A DNA stretch of 64,000 nucleotides from Rhizobium leguminosarum bv. trifolii WSM2297. Lineage in GTDB: Bacteria > Pseudomonadota > Alphaproteobacteria > Rhizobiales > Rhizobiaceae. Where the stretch lies: assembly GCF_000271845.1 (NCBI RefSeq), contig NZ_JH719392.1:362945-426944 (forward strand), read 5' to 3'. A program made the position numbers and the translations under genes. Below the pieces are notes generated by a model that was not told where the DNA came from, ran no database searches, and saw only the letters and a program-made list of their open reading frames with translations. This document shows, one piece after another, positions 26,132 to 36,335 of this stretch; the first letter of the stretch is position 1, and each line of letters starts with the position of its first letter.

Positions 26132-26985
26132 GCAGTGCTGCCATGATCGACCGTTACCGCTGGTGGGAAATCATCCTGATCTATTGCGGCATCGCCCTGT
26201 TTCTGTTCTTCGTGCTGGCGCCCTTCTTCGAAGGCTTCATGGTTTCGCTCAAACCCCTCAGCCAGCTCTTCTCCTCGCCCTATCGCTTCTGGCCGGAGAA
26301 CGGTTCGTTCGAAGCCTATCGGACGATGTGGGTCAGCGTGCCGGGCTTCGGGCGCTATATCTTCAACTCGTTCTTCATCTCGATCATCGTCACGCTGATC
26401 GTGCTCTGCCTCGTCATTCCGGCAGCCTATGCCTTCGCGAAATTCGAATTCAAGGGCATGGGCATCCTGCTCGGCGCCTTCCTGACGGTAAACATGTTCT
26501 CCGGCGCGGTGCTGTTGATCCCGCTCTTCCGGCTCATGCGCAGCATGGGCGTGCTGAACACCTATCTTGCGATGATCGTGCCGGGTGTCGCCTTCCTGAT
26601 CCCTTCGGCGATCTGGCTGCTGCGCACCTACATGATCCGCATTCCACAGGAACTCAACGAAGCGGCCTATATGGATGGCGCCAGCCATTTCTACACGCTA
26701 CGCCGCGTCATCCTGCCCATTGCGATGCCGGGCATTATCGTCGTCGCCATCACCACCTTCATCGGCGCCTACGCCCAGCAATTCATCTTCGCGCTGACGT
26801 TCAACTCGAAGACCGAATACATGCCCTTGCCGGTGGGGCTCTTTGCTTACTTCGGCAAGCAGGAGGTCATCTGGAATGAACTGATGGCGGCTTCCTTCGT
26901 CGGCATCGCGCCGGCGATGCTCGTCATCTTCTTCCTTCAGCGCTACCTTGTCGGCGGGCTGACCGCCGGTGCGGTGAAACAATAA
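26128..26985 (+). CDS. CUT1 sugar ABC transporter permease (MalG-like)
   Basis: 285-aa permease starting MSSAAMIDRYRWWEIILIYCG at the ATGA overlap. It has six helices and a coupling loop NEAAYMDGASHFYTLRRVILPIAMPG. A longer in-frame opening exists upstream but is out of the coupling context and encodes shadow sequence. It completes the transmembrane pair with the preceding gene. Confidence 0.9.
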   Translation: MSSAAMIDRYRWWEIILIYCGIALFLFFVLAPFFEGFMVSLKPLSQLFSSPYRFWPENGSFEAYRTMWVSVPGFGRYIFNSFFISIIVTLIVLCLVIPAAYAFAKFEFKGMGILLGAFLTVNMFSGAVLLIPLFRLMRSMGVLNTYLAMIVPGVAFLIPSAIWLLRTYMIRIPQELNEAAYMDGASHFYTLRRVILPIAMPGIIVVAITTFIGAYAQQFIFALTFNSKTEYMPLPVGLFAYFGKQEVIWNELMAASFVGIAPAMLVIFFLQRYLVGGLTAGAVKQ

Positions 26986-27032
26986 GATCAAAAAAACGAG
27001 TGAACAGCTAACACCAGAACGGGAGTTACGAC

Positions 27033-28265
27033 GTGAGCATAACAATCAAGACAGGCCTTATCGCGCTCGCCTTGCTCGGTTCGACGGCATTGACCGCGGT
27101 CACTGCCCAGGCGGCCGACAAGGAAATCAGCTGGATCTATTGCGGCGACACGATCGACCCGGTCCACACCAAATACATCAAGCAGTGGGAAGAAAAGAAC
27201 GCGGGCTGGAAGATCACCCCTGAGGTTGTCGGCTGGGCGCAGTGCCAGGACAAGGCGACGACGCTTGCCGCCGCCGGCACGCCGGTGGCGATGGCCTATG
27301 TCGGCTCGCGCACGCTGAAGGAATTCGCGCAGAATGACCTCATCGTCCCGGTGCCGATGACCGATGACGAGAAGAAGGCCTATTACCCCCATATCGTCGA
27401 CACGGTAACCTTCGAGGGTAACCAGTGGGGCGTTCCGATCGCCTTCTCCACCAAGGCGCTTTACTGGAACAAGGATCTCTTCAAGCAGGCCGGTCTTGAC
27501 CCTGAGAAGCCGCCGAAGACCTGGGCTGAAGAAATCGAGATGGCAAAGACCATCAAGGAAAAGACCGGCATTCCGGGGTTCGGCCTTTCCGCCAAGACCT
27601 TCGACAATACCATGCACCAGTTCATGCATTGGGTTTACACCAATAACGGCGCGGTGACGGATGCCGAGGGCAAGGTCACGCTCGACAGCCCGCAGATTCT
27701 CGCCGCGCTGAAAGCCTATAAGGACATCGTCCCCTACTCCGAAGAAGGCCCGACGGCCTATGAGCAGAACGAAGTCCGCGCCATCTTCCTCGATGGCAAG
27801 GTGGCGATGATCCAGGCAGGCTCGGGTGCAGCCGACCGTCTGAAGAAGACGCAGATCAGCTGGGGCATCACGACGCTGCCGCTCGGCCCCGACGCCAAGG
27901 GTCCCGGCACGCTGCTGATCACCGACAGCCTGGCGGTCTTCAAGGGGTCGGGCGTCGAGGACAAGGCGACCGAATTTGCCAAGTTCATCACCTCACCGGA
28001 TGTCCAGTCCGAATACGAGCTGCAGGGCGGCGCCGGCCTCACCCCGCTGCGGCCGTCCGCAAAGGTCGACGAGTTCGTCGCCAAGGATCCTTATTGGAAG
28101 CCGCTCATCGACGGCATCAGCTATGGTGGTCCGGAGCCGCTCTTCACCGACTATAAGGGCTTCCAGAACTCGATGATCGAGATGATCCAGTCGGTTGTCA
28201 CAGGCAAGGCCGAGCCGGAAGCCGCGCTCAAGAAGGCGGCCGGCGAAATCGAAGCCTTCAAGTAA
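27033..28265 (+). CDS. extracellular sugar-binding protein, Sec-exported
   Basis: 410-aa family-1 solute-binding protein. It starts with GTG; the Sec signal TGLIALALLGSTALTAVTAQA is cleaved near residue 27. The mature protein has the binding-protein fold (SWIYCGDTIDPVHTKYIKQWEEKN, WGVPIAFSTKALYWNKDLF) and two early Cys residues. A perfect 13-bp stem hairpin follows the stop, before the ATPase gene, which would raise binding-protein mRNA over the distal gene. Ligand unknown. Confidence 0.9.
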   Translation: MSITIKTGLIALALLGSTALTAVTAQAADKEISWIYCGDTIDPVHTKYIKQWEEKNAGWKITPEVVGWAQCQDKATTLAAAGTPVAMAYVGSRTLKEFAQNDLIVPVPMTDDEKKAYYPHIVDTVTFEGNQWGVPIAFSTKALYWNKDLFKQAGLDPEKPPKTWAEEIEMAKTIKEKTGIPGFGLSAKTFDNTMHQFMHWVYTNNGAVTDAEGKVTLDSPQILAALKAYKDIVPYSEEGPTAYEQNEVRAIFLDGKVAMIQAGSGAADRLKKTQISWGITTLPLGPDAKGPGTLLITDSLAVFKGSGVEDKATEFAKFITSPDVQSEYELQGGAGLTPLRPSAKVDEFVAKDPYWKPLIDGISYGGPEPLFTDYKGFQNSMIEMIQSVVTGKAEPEAALKKAAGEIEAFK

Positions 28266-28282
28266 GCCCTCTTGAGGCTCTT

Positions 28283-28308
28283 GGGGTCGCGGCATATGCC
28301 GCGACCCC
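28283..28308. terminator. perfect palindrome between binding-protein and ATPase genes
   Basis: GGGGTCGCGGCAT (28283-28295) is followed immediately by its exact reverse complement to 28308. Extrusion leaves a minimal loop. It lies 17 bases after the binding-protein stop and reads as a partial terminator or 3'-end stabiliser inside the operon. Confidence 0.75.
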
Positions 28309-28356
28309 TCCCCTTATATCGAATGTGCGACGAAGGCCGCCGGCGGAGACAGATTT

Positions 28357-29490
<1,134 letters not shown>

Positions 29491-29528
29491 ACCGACTGGC
29501 TGCGTGTCGGCGGGCATTGTGCTCGTCC

Positions 29529-30500
29529 TCAGGCTTTGGTCGCCTCCGCTCTGGTCGTTGGCTTCAGCAGGATGATGAACAGCAAGCCGGCGACGATGAG
29601 TGCCGCGCCTTCGAGATGATAGCGTTGCAACTGTTCGCCGAGGAACAGATAGGCGAGTACGGCGATGAAGATCGTCTGGATGTAAAGCAGCACGCCCGCC
29701 CGCGCCGCCCCCAAGGCCTCGATGCTGCGATTGAAGAGATAATACATAACCGCGCCGCCCGGGATGGCGACATAGCCGAGCGCGATGAGGCCGCTGGCAT
29801 TGAGCCGCGAGCGCTCGTCGGAGACAAGCTCAAACAGATAGAAGGGCAGCGCCGTCAGCACCGCCGCGCCGAGGAGGAGCACCAGGAGCGCAAGGCGATT
29901 GAGATCGAATTTCGCCCGGCGGAGCAGGACGGTGTAGAGGCTGAAACAGAACGCGCCGGCGACGATCCACAGCTCTCCGGGATTGAGGTCGAGACGCAAG
30001 AGCGCCGCCGGGCTGCCCTTGACGATGATGACCACGATCCCGAGAAAGGCGAGGATCGATCCGATCACCTGCCAGCGTCCCATAGGCTCAGCCAGCATGA
30101 AACGGGCAAGAATCATGGTGATGATCGGGATCAGGGCGATGATGATGCCGGCGGTCGTGGCATCGGCATGTTCGAGGCCGACAAAAATCAGGCCCTGGCA
30201 GATCGCAAGACCCACACCGCCAATGGCGAGCAGCTCGAGGCCGCGAGCCCGCACGAGCCCGACCATGGCCCCGAAATGCCGGTACACGATCGGCATCAGG
30301 ATCGCCCAGGCGATCAGCACGCGCCAGAAGCAAAGCGCCCAGGGCGGCATCTCCGAAGAAACCCATTTCGCGGCAATATAGACGCCGGCCGACAGCAGCC
30401 AGCAGAAAACCCCCACGGAATAGGCGGCCGCAAGCGAACCGCCCGCCGCCTGTTCCGTCCCGACCGTATCGCGATGGACCCCCAAGACATGTATCGCCAT
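29529..30500 (-). CDS. EamA/DMT-superfamily transporter
   Basis: 323-aa inner-membrane protein with ten predicted helices as two EamA repeats (AAYSVGVFCWLLSAGVYIAAKWV and GELWIVAGAFCFSLYTVLLRRAKF). The first about 25 residues (MAIHVLGVHRDTVGTEQAAGGS) precede the repeat and may not be native. Such carriers export metabolites or amino-acid-like compounds. It lies, in reverse direction, between the ATPase gene and a decayed copy of that gene's end, which suggests it arrived by, or has been caught in, a local rearrangement. Confidence 0.85.
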   Translation of the reverse strand: MAIHVLGVHRDTVGTEQAAGGSLAAAYSVGVFCWLLSAGVYIAAKWVSSEMPPWALCFWRVLIAWAILMPIVYRHFGAMVGLVRARGLELLAIGGVGLAICQGLIFVGLEHADATTAGIIIALIPIITMILARFMLAEPMGRWQVIGSILAFLGIVVIIVKGSPAALLRLDLNPGELWIVAGAFCFSLYTVLLRRAKFDLNRLALLVLLLGAAVLTALPFYLFELVSDERSRLNASGLIALGYVAIPGGAVMYYLFNRSIEALGAARAGVLLYIQTIFIAVLAYLFLGEQLQRYHLEGAALIVAGLLFIILLKPTTRAEATKA

Positions 30501-30547
30501 GGCCAGTTATGCCACAATTCCCATGCGCTGCACAGATGATGCGGCGA

Positions 30548-30707
30548 ACACTCGGCATCCGCCCGGAGCATATCCAGCTCAACGGCGGCGATATGCCGCC
30601 GGTTGCCATCTCTTCGACGAGGCCGGCATTGCCTTCGAGCGGCGCGTCGAACTGACCGAAATCGATATGAACGTGATCAACCCGACGGCGGCTTGAAACG
30701 ACTGGCT
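30548..30707 (+). pseudogene. deleted duplicate of the upstream ATPase 3' end
   Basis: Bases from ACACTCGGCATCCGCC on match 29191-29237 with few changes, then jump to the equivalent of 29389 and continue through the stop and about 15 bases beyond. About 151 bases are missing between an AT on each side, a microhomology deletion that also breaks the frame. The last 30 codons ([20 protein letters not shown]) are still legible. It cannot encode a working ATPase. Confidence 0.85.
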
Positions 30708-30760
30708 CTGTTTCAGCGGTTCGTCCTGCCGAGGGGCGGGGTCCGGGGTGACATGATACG

Positions 30761-31054
30761 CTAAGCAATTGCGTCTGCCCACCGGCAGGAGTTCGGAGTG
30801 ATTTTCAATTCACGAACGTCGTTGGACAATCTCCTGCAGATAGCAGGGTCCGGCCCATTGCGCACGTCAGTTGGCCACTGCGTCGTTGGCAACATCGTGG
30901 GGCTGACCGCTGAATCTCGGCTTGCCCAGCTAACCAAATTCCTTACGTTCTTCGTCCTCAGACCAGCCTGCGCGTCATCGCAATCCTCTTCGCCTAATAG
31001 GGCAAGTGCGGCTTCAAAACGCTGAAACGCCTCCACTCTTGTCAATTTGCTCAT
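30761..31054 (-). CDS. possible small hypothetical protein
   Basis: A 97-codon frame, MSKLTRVEAFQRFEAALALLGEED at the start, with GGAG nine bases upstream of the ATG. The first 40 residues look protein-like (amphipathic helix, acidic), but the second half (PTMLPTTQWPTDVRNGPDPAICRRLS) does not look conserved. The position among degraded sequences makes a truncated remnant as likely as an intact gene. I do not recognise it. Confidence 0.35.
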   Translation of the reverse strand: MSKLTRVEAFQRFEAALALLGEEDCDDAQAGLRTKNVRNLVSWASRDSAVSPTMLPTTQWPTDVRNGPDPAICRRLSNDVRELKITPNSCRWADAIA

Positions 31055-31359
31055 TGCGTTTGCTCCGTTTCGTTAGAAGGAAAGTATCGTGGCAAAGCGG
31101 CAAATGTCATCGGCTGGAACGCAAGTTTGATTACAGCATAATCCCCACTATCCCTGGCTGTGCACCTTCGCAACGGAGGGAACGGTTCAGAATGTCGCGG
31201 GCTTATAGCGCTCCGCGGCCTAGACGTTTGTCGGCTTTCTCCCGAGGCGGACAAGCCGGCTCGCGACAGATCCCCTCTGGGGCTTTCAAGCATCTTGCCG
31301 ATATGCCAAGAAAGACTGTTCGGCTGTGGCATGGCTTTGGTTCGAAGTAGGGTTAGGTA

Positions 31360-32292
31360 TTGAGCAAGATACGTTTCCGCAGTGGGTATGCCAAGTACTC
31401 GGATCTCGCCATGCTGCTGGCCTATGTCGGGGAAAGCGACCCGTTCGATCCTCCGACCAGGATCATCGTCCTCGACGACGCACAATCCAAGGCCGAATGG
31501 GGCCTGGAAAACTTCGACGACGTTTTCGTGGATGTCTGCACCTTCCGTTCGGAGACGGTGGACCGGCCGGCTTTCGTCTGCGTTTCGGAAGAGGGCAAGG
31601 TCTGGTTCCAGCTCAAGAGCCGCGTCATCGAGGACATCCCCAATGCGGGCCTCTACAAGCCGACATCGCTGAAGCTCGGCTATATCGGCGGCATCCGCCA
31701 GCTCGGCAGTGAGCTTTACGCCTTCGGCTATGCCGGTCAGATTTACCGGCGCAGCGCGCCGGCGGCGTGGGACCATTTCGACCTGGGGATCGTCGGCGCG
31801 CCCGGCGATGAATATGACGTCAGCGGCATGTGCCTATCCGACAGGACGTTCTATGCCGTGACCAGAATGGGCGGCAAGGGCCGCATCTATTCCCGTAGCG
31901 GTGCTATGTGGACGACGGAGATCAACCCATCGGGCGAATGGCTGAACGCTGTTGAAGCGGATCAGGATGGAACCGTCTGGATCTGCGGCCGCAACGGTAC
32001 GCTTCTGAAGGGCAATGCCACGAGCGGCTTCACGCAGGTAGGCGATCCCGAATGCAACGAGGAATTCCTCTCCGTCGCGCTGTTTCGCGGACAGATCTGG
32101 CTGAGTTCGGCGACATCGCTCTACACATGGTCTTCGGATCGGTTGTCGAAGGTTTACACGGGCCTTTCACCCGGTATTCGCAGCGCCAACCGTCTACAGA
32201 TCGCTGACGATGTGCTCTGGTCGTTCGGCTATGACGACGTGCTGCGATACGACGGAGTAAGATGGATGCGCTTCGTGTGCCCTGGCACATAA
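31360..32292 (+). CDS. beta-propeller-like protein of unknown function
   Basis: 310-aa protein beginning with TTG at 31360 (SKIRFRSGYAKYSDLAMLL), with AGTAGGG upstream. From about residue 105 there are five irregular blades of about 40-50 residues sharing a pattern of small residue, aromatic, G-(x)2-G, then R/W-rich end: LYAFGYAGQIYRRSAPAAW, FYAVTRMGGKGRIYSRSGAMW, VWICGRNGTLLKGNATSGF, IWLSSATSLYTWSSDRL and LWSFGYDDVLRYDGVRW. No signal peptide. It is followed after 39 bases by the broken ComJ-like gene, so the two may once have been a partner pair. No enzyme motif seen. Confidence 0.7.
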   Translation: MSKIRFRSGYAKYSDLAMLLAYVGESDPFDPPTRIIVLDDAQSKAEWGLENFDDVFVDVCTFRSETVDRPAFVCVSEEGKVWFQLKSRVIEDIPNAGLYKPTSLKLGYIGGIRQLGSELYAFGYAGQIYRRSAPAAWDHFDLGIVGAPGDEYDVSGMCLSDRTFYAVTRMGGKGRIYSRSGAMWTTEINPSGEWLNAVEADQDGTVWICGRNGTLLKGNATSGFTQVGDPECNEEFLSVALFRGQIWLSSATSLYTWSSDRLSKVYTGLSPGIRSANRLQIADDVLWSFGYDDVLRYDGVRWMRFVCPGT

Positions 32293-32331
32293 CAGGCGGA
32301 TTTGGAGAGATGTTTCCATTTGGAGGGAAAC

Positions 32332-32671
32332 ATGGCTGAGATATTCGACTTTTCGTCAGCAACCAGCAGGTGGGGGTGTTCGATCCAGAGCTCGATAGTC
32401 CCTTCAACGAATGGCGCCCACGCGACGTCTCGCAAGGCTTTTCCTGGCGTGCAGAAAGCGTGTCTTGACGCCTTTCGCGGTTTGTAAGGGCAGGTCGATC
32501 GCCGTTGGCTCAATCGTCGAAGAGAACAATATTTCGATACCGGGTGGCGTGAAATACCAGCTGATGTTCGAATTTCTGCCGGGCGGCGTCCATGGTGACT
32601 GGCCTCTGCGGCATCCAACTAAGGTTTTTGGAGCAGTTCAACCTCCTCTGCGAGATTCGCAAGGCGGATGA
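32332..32671 (+). pseudogene. ComJ-like protein gene, frameshifted and internally deleted
   Basis: The legible parts change frame. ATG at 32332 gives MAEIFDF. After TTTTC a base is missing, and the next frame reads VSNQQVGVFDPELDSPFN, then EWRPRDVSQGFSWRAESVS. A stop follows; the next frame reads TPFAVCKGRSIAVGSIVEEN, NISIPGGVKYQLMFEFLPGG. These fit the two conserved halves of ComJ (NucA-inhibitor) family proteins (SxxQhxVFD...W...QGF and VPF...hxSI...hPxGxYQL). The intervening segment is too short, so there is also an internal deletion. The gene is dead. Confidence 0.6.
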
Positions 32672-33106
32672 GTCGATGGACGCATCGCTCCCACTGGATC
32701 TGCATGCCTGCCCAGCCCTGTGACCGTCGCCGGCCGGCCTCATGATCCGCTCCTGTATGTCTCCTAATAGCGCGTTGCGGAAGTCGGCCATCTTCCGCTG
32801 TCGGGTCATTCGCGACGGCAGTCGATTTCCGCTCGATAACGTCTGAACATCTTGAGCGACGTGTTTGATGGGGTGGGATGCTGACAGTCAGCCTGTTGTT
32901 GGAGGTACCACAGCGCTGCCAAGGTTAGACGACCTCACCTGTGAGCTCACTCATGCGCTCCGTCTTGACCCCCGAGCAGAGCGGTCCTACAAGATAGCTA
33001 TGGCAACAAACCTTTGATTGGCCGCGCCCAGCGGCATTGAGCGAAGCGCAGTCCTGCACGGCACGCAGGGCCACTTCCACTCGCCAAGCCAAAATCAGAG
33101 ATTTTC
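32672..33106. other. 435-base stretch without recognisable gene
   Basis: No frame shows a plausible protein, and I see no strong palindrome or tRNA. The composition is less GC-rich and less codon-patterned than the neighbouring genes. With the pseudogenes on its left it reads as degraded DNA. The sequence just before 33107 could hold the promoter of the P-loop gene. Confidence 0.5.
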
Positions 33107-33631
33107 ATGCCCACGCTCTACCTCACCTGCGGTCTTCCCGGTTCAGGGAAGACGTCACTCGCCAAGATAATCGAACAAGAAGCATCTGCCCTCCGTCTGA
33201 CCGGAGATGACTGGATGCACAAGCTTTACCCCGGCATCTCTACTGCAGAAGCCGAAACTGGCCCGTGCCGGGTTAGAGTCGAAAGCCTACAATGGGAGAT
33301 CGCTCTGCGTGCCATCAGGCTTGAGTGTAACGTTGTCGTGGATTGGGGAGTGTGGTCGCGGGCAGAACGCGACGCCTGCCGGGACGAAGCTCGAGCAGCT
33401 GGTGCCCGCGTCGTCCTCTGCTTCCTCGACGTTCCCTTCGATGAGCTTTGGGACCGTGTCTCTCGACGAAACGCCGAGCTTCCAGTCGGCACGTTCGATA
33501 TCTCGCGGGCGGACCTGCTTAGGTGGTCGAAGCTGTTTGAGCCGCCAACCATCGGGGAGTTGGCGCTTTACGATCGGCAAACCAATCCAGCCATCCCCGC
33601 TCTTCCAACAGCGGCGTTATCACATGAGTAG
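33107..33631 (+). CDS. P-loop ATP-binding protein (AAA/zeta-toxin-like kinase)
   Basis: 174-aa protein starting MPTLYLTCGLPGSGKTSLAK; Walker A GLPGSGKT is at residues 9-16. RLTGDDWMHKLYPG corresponds to the substrate-binding aspartate loop. VVVDWGVWSRAERDACRDEARAAGA and VVLCFLDVPFDELWDRVSRRN are the second strand and lid of the zeta-toxin/gluconate-kinase-like ATP-binding proteins. No antitoxin-like partner is next to it, so a small-molecule or antibiotic kinase is as likely as a toxin. The window around it is otherwise degraded. Confidence 0.75.
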   Translation: MPTLYLTCGLPGSGKTSLAKIIEQEASALRLTGDDWMHKLYPGISTAEAETGPCRVRVESLQWEIALRAIRLECNVVVDWGVWSRAERDACRDEARAAGARVVLCFLDVPFDELWDRVSRRNAELPVGTFDISRADLLRWSKLFEPPTIGELALYDRQTNPAIPALPTAALSHE

Positions 33632-33728
33632 CAGCCGAAACCTGACCGTCCGGTAACGGCGGGCAAAGCGGACACTCCGTAGAACCTAAGTCCGCCATCG
33701 CAACGAAAGCGTCCGCCGCGCAACGCCC

Positions 33729-34829
33729 CTACCAGACGAGGCCGCGGGCCGCGACTTCCTCGACGCGGGTGACCACACCACCCCGATGAAACACCATCGT
33801 ATCGAACAGATTGGACACCACGCAGGTGTGGTTCGGGATGATGAAGAGTTTCTCGCCGATCTGCGGCCGGGGGTCGGTGCAGTTCGACAGATCGATCACC
33901 CCGTGTTCTTCCGAGAGGCTGCTGATCCGCGCTTGGGGGTAGCCGACGATCAGGCCGTAATCGCTAAAACCCTGGAGATCCGAGGTCAGCGCCTTCGAGC
34001 CGGCATCGATGACGGCGCGGTCGGCGGTTGGCCGTGAGACGACGGTCGCCAGCACATGCATGGCGCAATCCTCCTCGGTGCAATGGCCCATGCGCACCAT
34101 CTGGCGATCGTTGTAGATATAGGTGCCGGCGCGGTGTTCGGTGGCAGATTTGACCAGATGCGCCTCGAAAAGGCTCGGCGTTCCGCCGTTGCTGACGATC
34201 GGGCAGGTCATGCCTTCCAATGCCAGGCGTTGCAGCACCTCGGTGATGAAGGCTTCGACGGCAGCGGCCGATTGCGGCTTCGGGTAAGTGACGATGCCGC
34301 CGAAGGTGAGGCCGTCGGCAGCGGCAATGCGCTTGGCAAGCGAGGCGGCCTCCTCGGCTGTCTGCACACCGCAGCGGCCGCCGCCGGTATCGCATTCCAC
34401 CAGCACGGTCAGCGGCTTGTGGCCGGAGAAATGCGCCGCCAGGCCGTCGACCGTCACTTCGCTGTCGGCGACGACCTTGAGGGCCGGGATTTTCGTGTTC
34501 AGCCTCGCCAGGCGCTCGATTTTCTGCTGTCCGAGGATGTTGAAGGTGATCAGGATGTCGCCGAAGCCGGCTTCGGCGAAGACCTCGGCTTCCGTGACCT
34601 TCTGGCAATTGATGCCCTTGGCGCCGGCGGCAATCTGCGCGACGGCGAGAGCGGGAATCTTGTGCGTCTTGATATGCGGGCGGAAGTTCAATCCGTGTTC
34701 ATCCATATAGGACTGAACGCGGTTGATGTTGGCAGCCAGCCGGTCTTCGTCGATGATCGGACGCGGCGTCGAGAGATCGGCGATCCTGTCGCCTGCCTTG
34801 GCGACGACGGCAAAGCTGGCATCCTGCAT
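33729..34829 (-). CDS. D-threonine aldolase/D-serine dehydratase-like PLP enzyme
   Basis: 366-aa fold-type III PLP enzyme (alanine racemase-like N-terminal barrel, DSD-like C-terminal domain). FRPHIKTHKIPALA near residues 49-62 carries the PLP lysine. ECDTGGGRCGV, VSNGGTPS and the C-terminal FIIPNHTCVVSNLFD, with the His/Cys metal ligands, are typical of metal-dependent D-TA/DSD proteins. It would cleave or dehydrate D-3-hydroxy-amino acids in the cytoplasm. Its ATG directly abuts the stop of the M81 gene, so they are one transcription unit. Confidence 0.85.
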   Translation of the reverse strand: MQDASFAVVAKAGDRIADLSTPRPIIDEDRLAANINRVQSYMDEHGLNFRPHIKTHKIPALAVAQIAAGAKGINCQKVTEAEVFAEAGFGDILITFNILGQQKIERLARLNTKIPALKVVADSEVTVDGLAAHFSGHKPLTVLVECDTGGGRCGVQTAEEAASLAKRIAAADGLTFGGIVTYPKPQSAAAVEAFITEVLQRLALEGMTCPIVSNGGTPSLFEAHLVKSATEHRAGTYIYNDRQMVRMGHCTEEDCAMHVLATVVSRPTADRAVIDAGSKALTSDLQGFSDYGLIVGYPQARISSLSEEHGVIDLSNCTDPRPQIGEKLFIIPNHTCVVSNLFDTMVFHRGGVVTRVEEVAARGLVW

Positions 34830-36305
34830 CTAGGCGGCTCCGCGTTCTCTTCCATGTGGATCGGCCACGATCGGCCAGATGGTCTTCGGCGCCCGCCGGT
34901 AGGGCGTCGTCGCCGGATTATTGGGATAGGGCGTTCCGGCCGAGCAGTAAAGGATCTCCGCCGCGATCTTCGAGAAGGAGGCGAAGAAGTGGTTGGTCGA
35001 TTTGATCACCAGGATCTTCTGCCGTGTCGGATCGATGCCCATCACCGAAAACAGGCTGGGATCGAAGCTCTGGGCGCGCGTCGAATTGAGGATGATGTCG
35101 ATGCCGTCAAGCACGATATGGGCGGCGTCGCCGAAAGGGGCGAGGCTCTCGCCGAACTGCATCTCGGCATTTTTCACCAGCTTGACCACCTTGACGGTGC
35201 CGTCGATGGGATTGCCGGTGCCGGGCGCCGATTTGGCGCCGAAGCGCAATGGAATGTCCGCCCCCTCGCCGGCTGCAAAACAGATCTGCACGGCAATCGG
35301 ATCCCAGATGGTGCCGATCGCGGCGCTGGTGACGCCGCGGGCCAGGAGTTCTGCGAGAATGACCGTTGCATCGCCGGCCGTGCCACCGCCCGGATTGTCC
35401 CAGACATCGGCGATGACGACGGGCCATGCGGTGGCGGCCATCGCGCGTGCGACGGCTTGCCTCTCGTCGATCTGCGGCACCATGAAGGTGCCGCGCTTGG
35501 AAAACAGTTCGAGACCGAGCTCGCGCGCCAAAGCCGCGCCCTTTTCCGGCTTGTTGTCGGTGACCACAAGCAGCTTCGTTCCCATTTCGGGAACGTCGCC
35601 GACCATGAAACCGTGGATCACCGAGATCGACAGGATATCGGGATCATCCTTCTCGATCTGCATGATCTTGTCGACGAAGGAGCGCATCGGCTCGCGCGAT
35701 GTCGGGAAGACGTCGATCATCCGGCAGTCGAACACCGAGATAGCAGGCTTGACCCGTCCTTCGAGCGTATCCACCGCGATGCGCCAGAGATCCTCGGCGC
35801 GGTCGACGAAATCCGTATGCGGGAATTCCTTGAAATAGACGGCGAAATCGAGGGCGGCGACACGTTTTGCCGTGAGATGGCTGTGCGGGTCGAGTTCGGC
35901 GCAGATGATGACGTCAGGCCCGACGATCTCGCGCATGCGCTGGAGAAGATCGCCTTCGGTATCCTCGTATCCGGCTGCCACCATGGCGCCATGCAGGCCC
36001 ATGACAACGGCGTCGACAGGCGTTGCGGCACTCAACTGGCCGAGGATTTCGTCACGCAATTCTTCGTAGGTTGCCCGGTTGACCAGTCCGGCGGGGTCGG
36101 CCCAGGTGGCGGTTCCCTCGATCAGCTGCCAACCTTTTTCCGCGGTGACGCGCCGTCCGACGGTGATCGGCGCGGTGCAGAGCGTCGGCGTTTCCGGATG
36201 TTGGCCGGGCGGGGCATAAAGCGAGGCTTCGAATGCGCGGCGATCCACGCAGATCGGGGAAAAAGTATTGGTCTCGGTCGCCAATGCTGCCGTGAAAATG
36301 CGCAA
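34830..36305 (-). CDS. M81-family metallopeptidase (MlrC-like)
   Basis: 491-aa protein of the MlrC/DUF1485 family. The start MRIFTAALATETNTFSPICVD has the ATETNTFS signature. AELDPHSHLTAKR and VFDCRMIDVFPTSREPM, then ADVWDNPGGGTAGDATVIL, are the zinc-site and C-terminal family motifs. Despite the name (from microcystin degradation), most members sit with amino-acid or peptide transport genes and have unknown substrates; no exporter signal is visible. It lies in an operon with the D-TA-like enzyme and the SnoaL-like protein. Confidence 0.88.
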   Translation of the reverse strand: MRIFTAALATETNTFSPICVDRRAFEASLYAPPGQHPETPTLCTAPITVGRRVTAEKGWQLIEGTATWADPAGLVNRATYEELRDEILGQLSAATPVDAVVMGLHGAMVAAGYEDTEGDLLQRMREIVGPDVIICAELDPHSHLTAKRVAALDFAVYFKEFPHTDFVDRAEDLWRIAVDTLEGRVKPAISVFDCRMIDVFPTSREPMRSFVDKIMQIEKDDPDILSISVIHGFMVGDVPEMGTKLLVVTDNKPEKGAALARELGLELFSKRGTFMVPQIDERQAVARAMAATAWPVVIADVWDNPGGGTAGDATVILAELLARGVTSAAIGTIWDPIAVQICFAAGEGADIPLRFGAKSAPGTGNPIDGTVKVVKLVKNAEMQFGESLAPFGDAAHIVLDGIDIILNSTRAQSFDPSLFSVMGIDPTRQKILVIKSTNHFFASFSKIAAEILYCSAGTPYPNNPATTPYRRAPKTIWPIVADPHGRERGAA

Positions 36306-36335
36306 GAAAGTGGCCTTCGTGTTGTCGGCCCCGCT

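Noticed and set aside
30499..30696. A 65-codon frame ending in the ATPase C-terminal peptide
   Set aside because: It joins unrelated upstream bases to the tail of a deleted duplicate; treated as a pseudogene.
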